Assembly (NCBI GenBank): GCA_014116815.1
Contig: JACGYV010000005.1
Coordinates: 23,426-87,425 of the forward strand
Source of the DNA: Holosporaceae bacterium 'Namur'
GTDB lineage: Bacteria; Pseudomonadota; Alphaproteobacteria; Rickettsiales; Midichloriaceae
Reading direction: 5' to 3'
Length of the DNA: 64,000 nt
The notes under the pieces are model-generated. The model was given only the letters and a program-made list of their open reading frames with translations, was not told the DNA's origin and ran no database searches. The number at the start of each line of letters is the position of its first letter. Within the stretch, counting starts at the first letter, position 1. This document shows, one piece after another, positions 28,693-37,826 of this stretch. Position numbers and translations under genes: made by a program.

Positions 28693-30210
28693 TCAAATGA
28701 CATTATTTTTTTGCAACAAACTAAGTACTTCTTCTTCCTTCAAACCGTATGCAGGTTTAATTTCAATTTCCTGCTTAGTTTCGGTGATCTTTTCATAAGC
28801 GGTTACCGTTAAAATCCCGTCAGTATCAATTTTGAAAGTAATTTCTATCCTCGGTTCGCCGGCCGGTAATTGAGGCAGGCCTTTAAGCTCAAAATGAGCA
28901 AGTGACCTACACTCAGAAACCTTCTCACTTTCCCCTTGGATCACATGTATTTTTAACCCGGTTTGGCCATCGCTATGTGTGGTATACATTCTTTTTTGCT
29001 GTGTAGGTAACGGGGAGTTCCTAGGAATAATTATTTCCGAAATACCGCCCATAAGTTCTATTCCTAAGGAAAGAGGCGTAACATCAAGAAGAATATTATC
29101 GCTTCCGTAAGTTAAAGCTTCGGCCTGAATAGCAGCACCCAGGGCTACGATTTCTTCAGGGTTGATTGTATCTAACGGCTTCTTATCGAAAGCTTGAGTT
29201 AAAGCCGCTTTAACATAAGGAACTCTGGTAGATCCACCGACCAGAATGATTTCACTAATATCGTTAACCTCAATTTCCGCTTGCTTTAAAACACTCTTAA
29301 ATATTTTAATTGTCTTACTGACATAAGGCTTAATTAAATTATTAAACTCAATTTGAGAAAGAGAATATTTTTGATTTAAAATTTCACCTTGCCAGTGAGT
29401 GTTATCAGTTAAATATTCTTTTATCTTTCTTGCTTCACGTAGGTAAACCTGAAGACTGCTAACATCCAGCTTTTGATCGGTAAAATGGGTTACAATTTCT
29501 TTATCAAGCTCATCTCCGCCGAGCTCAACATCCCCACCCGTAGCTAAAACCTGGAAAATTCCTTTCTCAAGTCTAAGTATGGAAACATCAAAAGTACCAC
29601 CCCCGAAATCATATACGGCAAAAACCCCTGATTCATTTTTATCTAAGCTATAAGCAATGGCTGCAGCCGTCGGCTCATTTAATAGCCTTAAGACTTTAAG
29701 ACCGGCAATTTGTGCGGCATTCTTAGTGGCCACCCGTGCAGCATCACCAAAATATGCCGGAACGGTTATTACCGCATTTTCTACCTTTTCTCCCAAATAT
29801 TCTTCTGCTCTTCTTTTTAATTCTTTTAAAATCTCAGCGGAAATTTCAATCGGGTCTTTGATAGTATTATTAATATTAAGCTTAATTAAGTTTTGGTTAG
29901 AACTCGGGTTAATATCATACGGCAGATGCAAACCTTTGATGTCTTCTATCCCTCTTCCCATTAATCTTTTTATTGAAGAGATATATGTGCTGTGGTTTAA
30001 AGCATCATTTCCCACATAGCTGAGGTTATTATCAAAAGCGACTACGGAAGGTAAAATCTTTTCACCGCTCATCTTATCTGCAATTATTACAGGTTGCCGG
30101 TTTGAAGAAACTGCCGTCAATGAATTAGTTGTACCTAAATCAATACCTATGCTTTTACCAATCGGGTAGCTTTCCGTTTCTCCCGGCTCTTGAATATCAA
30201 ATAGTATCAT
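28693..30210 (-). CDS. hscA: Fe-S cluster assembly chaperone HscA (Hsp70 family), short form
   Basis: Hsp70-type chaperone that helps deliver Fe-S clusters from IscU. The nucleotide-binding domain is complete (GIDLGTTNSL, VITVPAYFGDAAR, VYDFGGGTFDVS, LVGGSTRVP). The substrate-binding beta domain is present (DVTPLSLGIELMGG through EPRIEITFKIDTDGILTVTA). The protein stops at 505 residues with KPAYGLKEEEVLSLLQKNNVI, where other HscA proteins continue for about 100 residues as the helical lid. No other reading frame downstream restores a lid. The start overlaps hscB by 14 bases, so they form an operon. Confidence 0.93.
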   Translation of the reverse strand: MILFDIQEPGETESYPIGKSIGIDLGTTNSLTAVSSNRQPVIIADKMSGEKILPSVVAFDNNLSYVGNDALNHSTYISSIKRLMGRGIEDIKGLHLPYDINPSSNQNLIKLNINNTIKDPIEISAEILKELKRRAEEYLGEKVENAVITVPAYFGDAARVATKNAAQIAGLKVLRLLNEPTAAAIAYSLDKNESGVFAVYDFGGGTFDVSILRLEKGIFQVLATGGDVELGGDELDKEIVTHFTDQKLDVSSLQVYLREARKIKEYLTDNTHWQGEILNQKYSLSQIEFNNLIKPYVSKTIKIFKSVLKQAEIEVNDISEIILVGGSTRVPYVKAALTQAFDKKPLDTINPEEIVALGAAIQAEALTYGSDNILLDVTPLSLGIELMGGISEIIIPRNSPLPTQQKRMYTTHSDGQTGLKIHVIQGESEKVSECRSLAHFELKGLPQLPAGEPRIEITFKIDTDGILTVTAYEKITETKQEIEIKPAYGLKEEEVLSLLQKNNVI

Positions 30211-30790
30211 TTATTAAATCAAGCTTATTTATAATTTCCAGTTTAAAACGTGTATAAAATTTGAGTTCAATATATATTGATAAAGCCTGATTATAAAGCT
30301 CTTTTATAAAATATTCCGTTAAAAGCTTATAAGCATTATTTTCTTTATATGAAACCTCTTCCAATAATTGCCGTATAGAGCTTTCATTTTCACTTGCTTC
30401 CAGACTCTCTCGCCATTCCATTGATTCAAGTAAAAGATATTGCGGCACTTCCTCTTTATCAATATCAAAGCCTTTTAATTTAAGTAGATATTCCGCCCTC
30501 AAAAGCGGTGTTTTTAATACCTTATAAGCTTGGTTAATAAGTGCACTATTATTTAATGAGATATTCTGTTCTCTTAGGCTTTTGTTAATAAATTTATCAG
30601 GATGGAAACACTTTTGCAGCTCAAACAGCTTTATATCTAATTGCTTTATATCAATATTATAGTTTTCGCTCAGCTGAAAAACATCAAAGTAGCTTAAAGC
30701 TCTAATCGGTATAACTTTATTACAATTTGAGCAAAAGTTCTCATGTATTGTGCTATGGCTACAGTGAGGGCAAACTAAATTATTCATCAT
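30197..30790 (-). CDS. hscB: Fe-S co-chaperone HscB with N-terminal zinc-binding motif
   Basis: J-domain partner of HscA that binds IscU. The 197-residue protein has an N-terminal four-Cys motif (C7-x2-C10 ... C20-x2-C23), as in eukaryotic HSCB and some alphaproteobacterial forms. A J domain follows with the invariant HPD at 63-65 (CFHPDKF). The C-terminal three-helix domain has LLRAEYLLKLKG. It directly precedes and overlaps hscA. Confidence 0.92.
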   Translation of the reverse strand: MMNNLVCPHCSHSTIHENFCSNCNKVIPIRALSYFDVFQLSENYNIDIKQLDIKLFELQKCFHPDKFINKSLREQNISLNNSALINQAYKVLKTPLLRAEYLLKLKGFDIDKEEVPQYLLLESMEWRESLEASENESSIRQLLEEVSYKENNAYKLLTEYFIKELYNQALSIYIELKFYTRFKLEIINKLDLINDTI

Positions 30791-30883
30791 ATACTGCTAT
30801 TAACTGATTTATGCTTTCCAACATTAACTTTTATCTTATAAAACGCATATAATTTTTATACATTATAAACTAATGCCTTTAAC

Positions 30884-33364
30884 TTAATAAGGCAATAATG
30901 AAGTAGGTTTTTTAGCAGTATCAGCGGGAGTGGTTTTGACTACCGATGGCGCGGATGTAGATGGAGCTATAGGTGCAACGGGTACTACCGGAGTAGATGC
31001 AACCGATGATTTAGGCGGAGCTACAGGTGTTACCGGAGTATCGGCAGCAGCCGGCTTTGATAAAACTTCAGGCGCAGTCGGAATTATCGGGGCTACGGGT
31101 ATAGTTAAAACTGTCGGCTTTGATAGCGCTTTAGGTGCAACCGGTATTGCCGGAACTACCGGAGTTTTAGAGGCGGCATTTTTTTCATTAGCTGTACTTA
31201 ACTCATCCTGCTTAGCTAACGGTTTAGAAACCATATCCTTTATATTTATTGCTAAATTTTTAGAATCTTGTTTACTTTCCGGAGTTTTAACCTTTTTTTC
31301 TTCTTTTAACTCTTTATCAGACTTAGATGCTAAAGGTTTAGAGTTGGCAACCTGTGAAGAAGTATTTGTAGTAATCAAAGTTTTAGGAACGGCTTGCGGT
31401 TTAATAATTACCTTAGTAGCTCGTTCAGGTTTAGCGGTGATTACGGTATTATTTGCCTTAGTTGTATCGGAAGCTATTTTAGAATCTTTTAGAGCTACAG
31501 GTTCTCTAACTACTTTAGGCGCCTTTAATGTTATATTATCATTTTGCTTAGAACCAACTTGCGATTTAACAACCGGGATAGTTTGATTGTTTTTAGTACC
31601 CGGAAGCACGGTAACAGGATTAATCGGCTCTATTTCAGCTAAAGGAGGAGAAACTATAACTTTCGGCTTTTTAAGTGGCTTATCACCTATTAATGGCCTT
31701 TTCTTAACTTTATTTAGCCCATGACTTACTATCGCCGCTTCCTTTTCGATAGAACCCTTATGTTTTCCCTCATGTTTTTGATGTTCAGCTTTTAAATTAT
31801 TTGATGAATTACAACGTGAATAATGTTTATAAGCATTATTAATGTCCCTGCCGAAGTTACCGCTTAAAAACCTTTCTTCATTTTTAGTTAAATTCACTTC
31901 TTCGGTTCCTTCAAGTTCTTTGGTTATAATAACAGTTTTAAGAATGTCTTTTAATTCTTTAGAGTTATTCATTGCAGCATAGTCAATTGCCGATAAACCT
32001 ATCTTGTTTCTCAGTAGAGGATTAGAATCTTTAGAAAGCAAATAGCCGGCTAATTTTACATTGTTTTTCTGTACAGCAATGATTAATGCCGTATTACCGT
32101 CGGCGTCCTTATAATTCGTATCCGCTCCGAGCCTTAAGGTTTGCTTAACCGCAGCAATAGAGCCATTTTTGGTAAAATCTATTAAGGCTTTATTCATATT
32201 TTTATATTGCTTTACTGCAATATAAGCAAATTCATCAGTAAATTGGGTTGAATAATAATATGGAGAGTTACCCTGATTATCATGAATATTTGGATCAACC
32301 CCATAATCTATAAGCAATTCAAAAGCTTTTATGTTATTTGCGATTGCTGCAAGGTGAGCGACCGTCTTACCGTCATTACTTCTGATATTGAGATCCGCCC
32401 CTTTAGTTATTAAGTAATTATATGACTTTTGTTTATTATATAAAATACTATACATTAGCGGAGTATAACCGTATTTAACATCTTGGGCGTTAATATCGGC
32501 TCCTTTTTCTAAAAATGCTCTTATGCTGCTTACGTCGTCATTGATTGCCGCAATAAATAAATACTCGGAATACTCTTTTTGATAAAAAGTTTTAGGTAAA
32601 TGCTGATTATTTGATCCGTAATGCTTTTTGCTGATTTGCGGGGAAAGAATGGTGTTTCTATAATCATATACTTTTCTGTTATAAATATAAGGAGAGTAAT
32701 TATTTTTCTTCTTTAGCGAAGCATCCGCTTTTGACGGTTTATCTGAGGCTGAACCGGATTTATTTTGATTTATATTCGGGCTGGATAAATATAAGTTTTC
32801 CATTTGATTCAGCGGATCCTGTTCGTCAATAAACGGAGCTTTTTCAGCTTCTTCTTTAGTTTCCTTTAAAGTTCTTTGAGTTTGTGAGTAGAAGTAATTA
32901 AACTTTTCATCAAAGTTATTAGGTAAATTAGAACCTTCACCTTTATTAGCCTCGTAAGCTTTGCTCGGAGCTTTCTTCGGTTGGACGGCAGGATTATCAG
33001 AAATATTTTCATCATTTTTCACAATACTTAGCGGCACCGGAGAAGAAGTTAACGAAACCGGATTAGCTTCAGAATTGCTTACTGTTGATTTTAAAAGTGG
33101 GTTAGATATTTTATCCGGTTGCGCAGAAACTGCTCCCGAGGGGCTTGCGGTTGTGTTATCTACATTAATTCGGGGTATAGGAGGAATAAAAGGAGCCGGC
33201 CGGGTAGAATCATTTAATTCTTCCAGCTCGGAACTCACCTTACTCTCTATATCATCCGACTCAGCGGTTGCAGTAGGATCGGCTTCGGCGATTGCTAAGT
33301 TTGCCGTATAGATAAGGCATGCTCCGATAAATGCCGCGATAATTCTCTTACCCTTATTCTCCAT
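30884..33364 (-). CDS. Secreted ankyrin-repeat protein with Pro/Ala/Val-rich C-terminal tail
   Basis: An 826-residue protein with a signal peptide (about 1-28, IAAFIGACLIYTANLAIAEA). A long Pro/Ser/Lys-rich disordered part follows, then five or more ankyrin repeats (about residues 268-490, for example YTPLMYSILYNKQKSYNYLI, KTVAHLAAIANNIKAFELLI, NTALIIAVQKNNVKLAGYLL). The tail of about 300 residues is Lys- then Pro/Ala/Val-rich and ends in repeated TPV-P-VAP units (about 735-815). The start ATG is 3 bases after the popZ stop, so the two are probably co-transcribed. I infer an exported protein, perhaps envelope-anchored or an effector; the signal peptide argues against a purely cytoplasmic role. 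The complementary strand of the tail also gives a long spurious frame. Confidence 0.8.
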   Translation of the reverse strand: MENKGKRIIAAFIGACLIYTANLAIAEADPTATAESDDIESKVSSELEELNDSTRPAPFIPPIPRINVDNTTASPSGAVSAQPDKISNPLLKSTVSNSEANPVSLTSSPVPLSIVKNDENISDNPAVQPKKAPSKAYEANKGEGSNLPNNFDEKFNYFYSQTQRTLKETKEEAEKAPFIDEQDPLNQMENLYLSSPNINQNKSGSASDKPSKADASLKKKNNYSPYIYNRKVYDYRNTILSPQISKKHYGSNNQHLPKTFYQKEYSEYLFIAAINDDVSSIRAFLEKGADINAQDVKYGYTPLMYSILYNKQKSYNYLITKGADLNIRSNDGKTVAHLAAIANNIKAFELLIDYGVDPNIHDNQGNSPYYYSTQFTDEFAYIAVKQYKNMNKALIDFTKNGSIAAVKQTLRLGADTNYKDADGNTALIIAVQKNNVKLAGYLLSKDSNPLLRNKIGLSAIDYAAMNNSKELKDILKTVIITKELEGTEEVNLTKNEERFLSGNFGRDINNAYKHYSRCNSSNNLKAEHQKHEGKHKGSIEKEAAIVSHGLNKVKKRPLIGDKPLKKPKVIVSPPLAEIEPINPVTVLPGTKNNQTIPVVKSQVGSKQNDNITLKAPKVVREPVALKDSKIASDTTKANNTVITAKPERATKVIIKPQAVPKTLITTNTSSQVANSKPLASKSDKELKEEKKVKTPESKQDSKNLAINIKDMVSKPLAKQDELSTANEKNAASKTPVVPAIPVAPKALSKPTVLTIPVAPIIPTAPEVLSKPAAADTPVTPVAPPKSSVASTPVVPVAPIAPSTSAPSVVKTTPADTAKKPTSLLPY
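30925..31180. repeat. Degenerate coding repeat (Pro/Val/Ala tail of the ankyrin protein)
   Basis: Imperfect units of roughly 24-60 bases that, on the minus strand, encode variations of APxxLSKPxxxxTPVTPVAP. Spacing and sequence vary, so this is a decayed coding microsatellite and not an exact tandem array. Such tracts tend to change length between strains. Confidence 0.6.
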
Positions 33365-33367
33365 AAT

Positions 33368-34015
33368 TTATTCGTCCTGAGGAATGAGCTTCTTAACTTC
33401 TTTTTCTACAATACTTTTAACTATATTAGGCAAATTTCTATTTAGCCATTCGCTTAATTCAGGTTTAAGCAATTCAATAACTAAATCTTCTAAAGTAACA
33501 CCCGACCTAAAATTTATATTTTCATCATGATTTTTAGTAGTAGCTTTTATAAATGATCTTAATAGGTCTTGTGATTCCTTAGCTACTTCTTCAGCTATAA
33601 ATAATTTATTGGAGGGAGATATATTTTGTTCATCATTAAAACTTTGCTCTTCAACATCGTTTGGTTGAGTTTGGTTAGTTTGCACATTTTCCTCCCTATT
33701 AAGTTTCGAGGGAGAGGTTCTCAGCTTTTTAGCAGCCACGCTGTTATCAATTTTTTTTAGTATATCTTCGGAACTTTCACTTAAATTATTAGTAACTGCC
33801 TCATTAAGTTGCGCAACGTTCTTTTTTGTAGAAGGTGGAGCCTTTTCGGTTACTTTACCGGAATTACCGTCTTCTACAATTTCCGTAAGCTCAAGAATAT
33901 CACTACTGACATTAGTTTCGGAAATCATAGCCTTTCTAATATCTTGTAATGCCTCATCAATTTTTGATACCGCTTCATTAGCGTCTGATTGAGTTCTGTT
34001 ATCCGAAGTATCCAT
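33368..34015 (-). CDS. popZ: PopZ-like polar organising protein (DUF2497)
   Basis: A 215-residue protein with the layout of PopZ, which forms a polar hub that anchors the chromosome origin and cell-cycle signalling proteins in alphaproteobacteria. The N-terminus has a short helix (DANEAVSKIDEALQDIRKAM), the middle is acidic and disordered, and the C-terminus carries the DUF2497 oligomerisation block. That block reads GVTLEDLVIELLKPELSEWL and then NRNLPNIVKSIVEKEVKKLI. It lies downstream of cckA (108 bases) on the same strand, and the secreted ankyrin gene follows after 3 bases. Confidence 0.85.
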   Translation of the reverse strand: MDTSDNRTQSDANEAVSKIDEALQDIRKAMISETNVSSDILELTEIVEDGNSGKVTEKAPPSTKKNVAQLNEAVTNNLSESSEDILKKIDNSVAAKKLRTSPSKLNREENVQTNQTQPNDVEEQSFNDEQNISPSNKLFIAEEVAKESQDLLRSFIKATTKNHDENINFRSGVTLEDLVIELLKPELSEWLNRNLPNIVKSIVEKEVKKLIPQDE

Positions 34016-34123
34016 TTCTTGCTTAAGTAGTTATCCTATATTAATTTTTACCAGCTTGAATCTTTTAAGTCTATATATAATTTAAATAGTTAGCTGCTCC
34101 TTAGGTTAAGTTAATTTAAAGTG

Positions 34124-36628
34124 CTAACCGTCAATCACCTCTTTTACCTTAAGTAATAATTCTTTTAAGTTAAAGGGCTTCGGTAAAAAATTAAAGTCTC
34201 TGGCATTACCGTAAGCCTCATTAAATGCCTCTTCGCCGAATCCTGATATGAATATTACTTTAATTTTCGGCTGGACTTTCTTTATCTCGTCAACCAGGGT
34301 AGGTCCGCTCATTCCCGGCATAACTACATCGGTAATGATTAAATCAATATTTTTCTCAAGTACGGTAATTTCATTTAATGCCTGATGAGGTAATGCAAAA
34401 TCTATAACCTCATACCCTTTACTTATCAATACATGCTTAGCAAAAACTCTTACCGCTTCTTCATCTTCAACCAGTATTATTAAACCCTTTCCAAATACAT
34501 CTTTTCCGGTTTTTTGCTGTATTTGCTTATGTGCATTTTGCTCTTCAGCAGTTATAACCGGTCTAGGTATTAAAACTACAAAAGTAGTCCCTTCACCAAG
34601 TTTAGTTTTAAAGTAAATCTTTCCTCCCGATTGGGTTACAATTCCAAAGACTGTAGAAAGCCCTAAACCGGTTCCCGATTTATCTTGCTTAGTAGTAAAG
34701 AACGGTTCAAAAATATTGTTAGCAATACTTTCATCAATACCTGTTCCCGTATCTTCCACTTCAATAACAATATACTCCCCTGCTACTGCGGGAGGCTCTC
34801 CTTTCGGCGCTATACAGCTTGCGAGATAAGGGTCATGTTCTTTCAGCTTTAAATTGAAAGCCCGGATCGATAGCTTTCCGTTCTCTCCCATTGATTGCTG
34901 CGCGTTAATCGCTAAATTTAAAACTACTTGCTCAAATTGCACGGGATCAAATTTAATATACCATAAATCACTGGCTATTTCCTGATTAATTTGAATTTCC
35001 GCTCCCACCAGGCGCTGAATTAAGGAATAAAAATCTCCGAAAAATTCATTTAAATTTAATATCTCAGGTTTCAATGTTTGCCTGCGTGAAAAAGCAAGTA
35101 GCCGGTTAACCAAGCTTGATGCCCGGTTAGCACTTTGCCTAATCTGCATAATATGGGCAAAAGAAGGATCCTCAGGGGTATGCCTGATTAATAATATATC
35201 ACAAAAACCTAAGATTGCCGTAAGCAAGTTATTAAAATCATGCGCGATAGATCCTGCTAAATAACCGATAGTTTGCATTCTAAGAGCGTGAGATAAACTC
35301 TCTTCCATTTCTTTTTGCTGCGTAACATCCGTAATTCTCGGCATAAAACCGTATAAGTTACCGCTTAAATCTAAAATTCTCCCCATATACACCGCGGTTG
35401 TTTTTCCGTTAGCAAGTTTCAGATTCTTTAATGGAATGATAGGTGAAATTATATCCGCAGAAATCTTTTGCATTTCGGATTTTATTTGCTTTTGACTCTC
35501 CGGAGTAAATAAATTTATAAAATTATCATTAATAAAATGATTTCCTACCATTATTTCTAAAGATCGGTTCATTTTCATAATCTTTCCGTCTTTTTTAAGT
35601 AACGCTACCGGGTATGGAGAGTCTTTAAAGAAACACTGCCAACTATGATCAATCCAACCTTCTTCTACACCTCTTGCTCTTGTAATTAGGCTTTTATCAG
35701 GTAACTTAATAAAGTACCCCGTAATTTTTTTAATGGCTCTTGTTTCAGAGTAAAAAGCTTTTTGAACTACCAATGCATGTATCTGCTCATTAAATTTCGT
35801 TGAAAGAGTTACGAAACCTTGCCATGTGTTATTTAAATGGCCGGTCTTTGTATTTTGCACTTCATCTTTATTTAAGTTAAGGTCAGCTTGAATAAAATTG
35901 GAAAAACTAACTAAATCATCAAGCAACTCTTCTCTTCTAAAACCAAGCGCTCTTGCAAAAAAATCATTACATTGGATAATATGCCCCAGCTCATCAAGCT
36001 CATAATAACCACAGCCAAGCTTATCAACAGTTTCAATTATTTCTTCATCGCCGCTAAGCCTTGTACCTTTTATGACATAAAACCTTTTGTTATTGGAAAA
36101 AATATTATCAGTTTTATCATTCGGATCATAGACGGAGAACGGTTCAGCTACCAGCTTGACTTTTACGGCTTTAAAAGCAACCAATACATCCGTATTAGTT
36201 GAAAATTTTATAACTTTATTAATCGCATCCGTAATAGAATTTTTTGCTGCTACTTTGATATTCAGCAATTCAAATATGCTATCTAGTTCACTGGGTTTTA
36301 AACTACTCCCAAGCAACTTAACCTGTGAAGAAAGATTAGGATCTAAAAAAACTATCTGGTTGTTATCATTTAATATTATATAGAATTCACATTCATTGGA
36401 AAGAGCAGTAGAAAATATTTGCGTTTGATACTCAGCCAGCTTTTTGGAAAGTGATATTTTTTTTAAAATAAAAAAATTAATAACTCCGGCGGCGCATAAT
36501 GAGATAAAGAATGATAACGGCTCAATAACAGTGTGATAGTGCGATACCTTGAGCCCTAAAACCAAAGTTACTACTAAAGTAAAAAAATAAATTAGAAATA
36601 CCACTATTGCAGGTATATATGACATCAT
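34124..36628 (-). CDS. cckA: Cell-cycle hybrid histidine kinase CckA
   Basis: An 834-residue hybrid kinase; in alphaproteobacteria CckA phosphorylates ChpT and through it CtrA. It has two N-terminal membrane helices (about 5-55), PAS-like regions (about 205-290 and 330-440), and a HisKA domain with GYLAGSIAHDFNNLLTAI (phospho-His near residue 461). The ATPase domain has NLAINAQQSMG, DTGTGIDESI and GTGLGLSTVFGIV. The C-terminal receiver (about 715-834) has LIITDVVMPGMSG (phospho-Asp near 766). The HDFNN form of the H box is typical of CckA. It is 68 bases downstream of a PhoB-like regulator and upstream of popZ. Confidence 0.93.
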   Translation of the reverse strand: MMSYIPAIVVFLIYFFTLVVTLVLGLKVSHYHTVIEPLSFFISLCAAGVINFFILKKISLSKKLAEYQTQIFSTALSNECEFYIILNDNNQIVFLDPNLSSQVKLLGSSLKPSELDSIFELLNIKVAAKNSITDAINKVIKFSTNTDVLVAFKAVKVKLVAEPFSVYDPNDKTDNIFSNNKRFYVIKGTRLSGDEEIIETVDKLGCGYYELDELGHIIQCNDFFARALGFRREELLDDLVSFSNFIQADLNLNKDEVQNTKTGHLNNTWQGFVTLSTKFNEQIHALVVQKAFYSETRAIKKITGYFIKLPDKSLITRARGVEEGWIDHSWQCFFKDSPYPVALLKKDGKIMKMNRSLEIMVGNHFINDNFINLFTPESQKQIKSEMQKISADIISPIIPLKNLKLANGKTTAVYMGRILDLSGNLYGFMPRITDVTQQKEMEESLSHALRMQTIGYLAGSIAHDFNNLLTAILGFCDILLIRHTPEDPSFAHIMQIRQSANRASSLVNRLLAFSRRQTLKPEILNLNEFFGDFYSLIQRLVGAEIQINQEIASDLWYIKFDPVQFEQVVLNLAINAQQSMGENGKLSIRAFNLKLKEHDPYLASCIAPKGEPPAVAGEYIVIEVEDTGTGIDESIANNIFEPFFTTKQDKSGTGLGLSTVFGIVTQSGGKIYFKTKLGEGTTFVVLIPRPVITAEEQNAHKQIQQKTGKDVFGKGLIILVEDEEAVRVFAKHVLISKGYEVIDFALPHQALNEITVLEKNIDLIITDVVMPGMSGPTLVDEIKKVQPKIKVIFISGFGEEAFNEAYGNARDFNFLPKPFNLKELLLKVKEVIDG

Positions 36629-36696
36629 AATAAAAGAAAGTAAATCTTTGCTCCTAAACTTCTAATACTACAGAATTTTAAGAGCATCAAGCAAAC

Positions 36697-37410
36697 TTAT
36701 CTTCTTACCGATGTTTTTAAACAATATCCTGCAAGTCTAATAGTTTTAATTAAATCTTCACCATTAGGACTAGCTTTTATTAAAGCTTTCCTAAGTCTGG
36801 TCACATGTACATCTACCGTTCTTGAGCCGACGTAAATATCAACACCCCAAATCTTATCTATTAAAGCTTCTCTTGAAAGCACTCTGTTCGGGTGTTCCAT
36901 CAGGATTTGTAATATTTGAAATTCAATAGGTGCAAGTTTGACTTCCACCCCGTTTCTGCTCACGGAATGCGTCATAAGATCCATAGTAATATCTTCAAAA
37001 TCCAGAGTTTTATTTGAAAATGCAGGACGCAATCTTCTGAATATTGCTTTAATCCTTGCAATTAATTCCGCCGGAGAGAAAGGTTTAACTATATAATCAT
37101 CAGCACCGCGTTCAAGTCCGCTTATTCTATCAAATTCTTCGCCTTTGGCCGAGATCATAATAATTGGAATATTAGAAGTTTCAGGAGTTTCTCTTAAAAC
37201 TCTACAAACCTCAATACCTTGAATTGACGGTAGTAACCAATCAAGAAGAATGATATCCGGCTTACTATTTTTAGCTAAGTATATTGCTTCTTCGCCATCT
37301 GAAGTAATTTGGACTTGATAACCTTCTTTTTGTAAATTATATTTAATTACAGTAGCAATCGACTCTTCGTCTTCCACTACCAGTATAGAGGGCTTTAATA
37401 CCTTCGACAT
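36697..37410 (-). CDS. OmpR/PhoB-family response regulator
   Basis: A 237-residue DNA-binding response regulator. The receiver has the acidic pair in VVEDEES, phospho-acceptor D57 (DIILLDWLLP) and the conserved Lys in DDYIVKPFSP. The C-terminal winged helix has VKLAPIEFQILQILMEHPNRVLSREALIDKIWG and SRTVDVHVTRLRKAL. The overall pattern is closest to PhoB, including the receiver motif GIEVCRVLR. No PhoR-like sensor is adjacent; the nearest kinase is the downstream cckA, 68 bases away on the same strand, which normally signals elsewhere. Targets cannot be read from the window. Confidence 0.88.
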   Translation of the reverse strand: MSKVLKPSILVVEDEESIATVIKYNLQKEGYQVQITSDGEEAIYLAKNSKPDIILLDWLLPSIQGIEVCRVLRETPETSNIPIIMISAKGEEFDRISGLERGADDYIVKPFSPAELIARIKAIFRRLRPAFSNKTLDFEDITMDLMTHSVSRNGVEVKLAPIEFQILQILMEHPNRVLSREALIDKIWGVDIYVGSRTVDVHVTRLRKALIKASPNGEDLIKTIRLAGYCLKTSVRR

Positions 37411-37826
37411 TGTTTTTTTGCTCCGCTTTTCTGCTAATTTAGCTCCTAATATTAAATTTTATAAACTTTTTAATATTTTTGCAAGCAAATACACAGACTA
37501 ATAGTCTAAAATTTTTACAATTATTAAAATCACAACTCACCACTGGTTTAGATAAAGCTACATAACTTCTATAGTTCAAGCTAAAATTAAAAATTATGAA
37601 ATATTACTACCTACAATAATTTAATCTATATTTAACAAACACTTAGTATTATTTTGCAACTCAAGTATTAATATTTTACATAACTTTTGCTGTTTCATAA
37701 ATTTTATCTCTCATTCCGATTTATTTTAAAACCATATATTTGATAACAATTCTTAATATCAGTTATTTTTAACATTTTCATATCTAATAAATTATATAGA
37801 TGTTAAAATAAATTAATGGGGGTGCT
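37411..37826. other. Divergent intergenic region, no gene seen
   Basis: About 416 very AT-rich bases between the divergent PhoB-like regulator and the receiver-SpoIIE gene. Both promoters must lie here. I see no open frame with a ribosome site, no RNA gene and no strong hairpin. Several TATAAT-like strings exist, but in sequence this AT-rich they are not diagnostic. Confidence 0.5.

Noticed and set aside
30930-31586. A 218-codon open frame on the + strand rich in Gly, Thr and Val
   Set aside because: It is the exact complement of the Pro/Ala/Val repeat tail of the secreted ankyrin gene; no ribosome site or domain, and composition is a mirror of the repeat.
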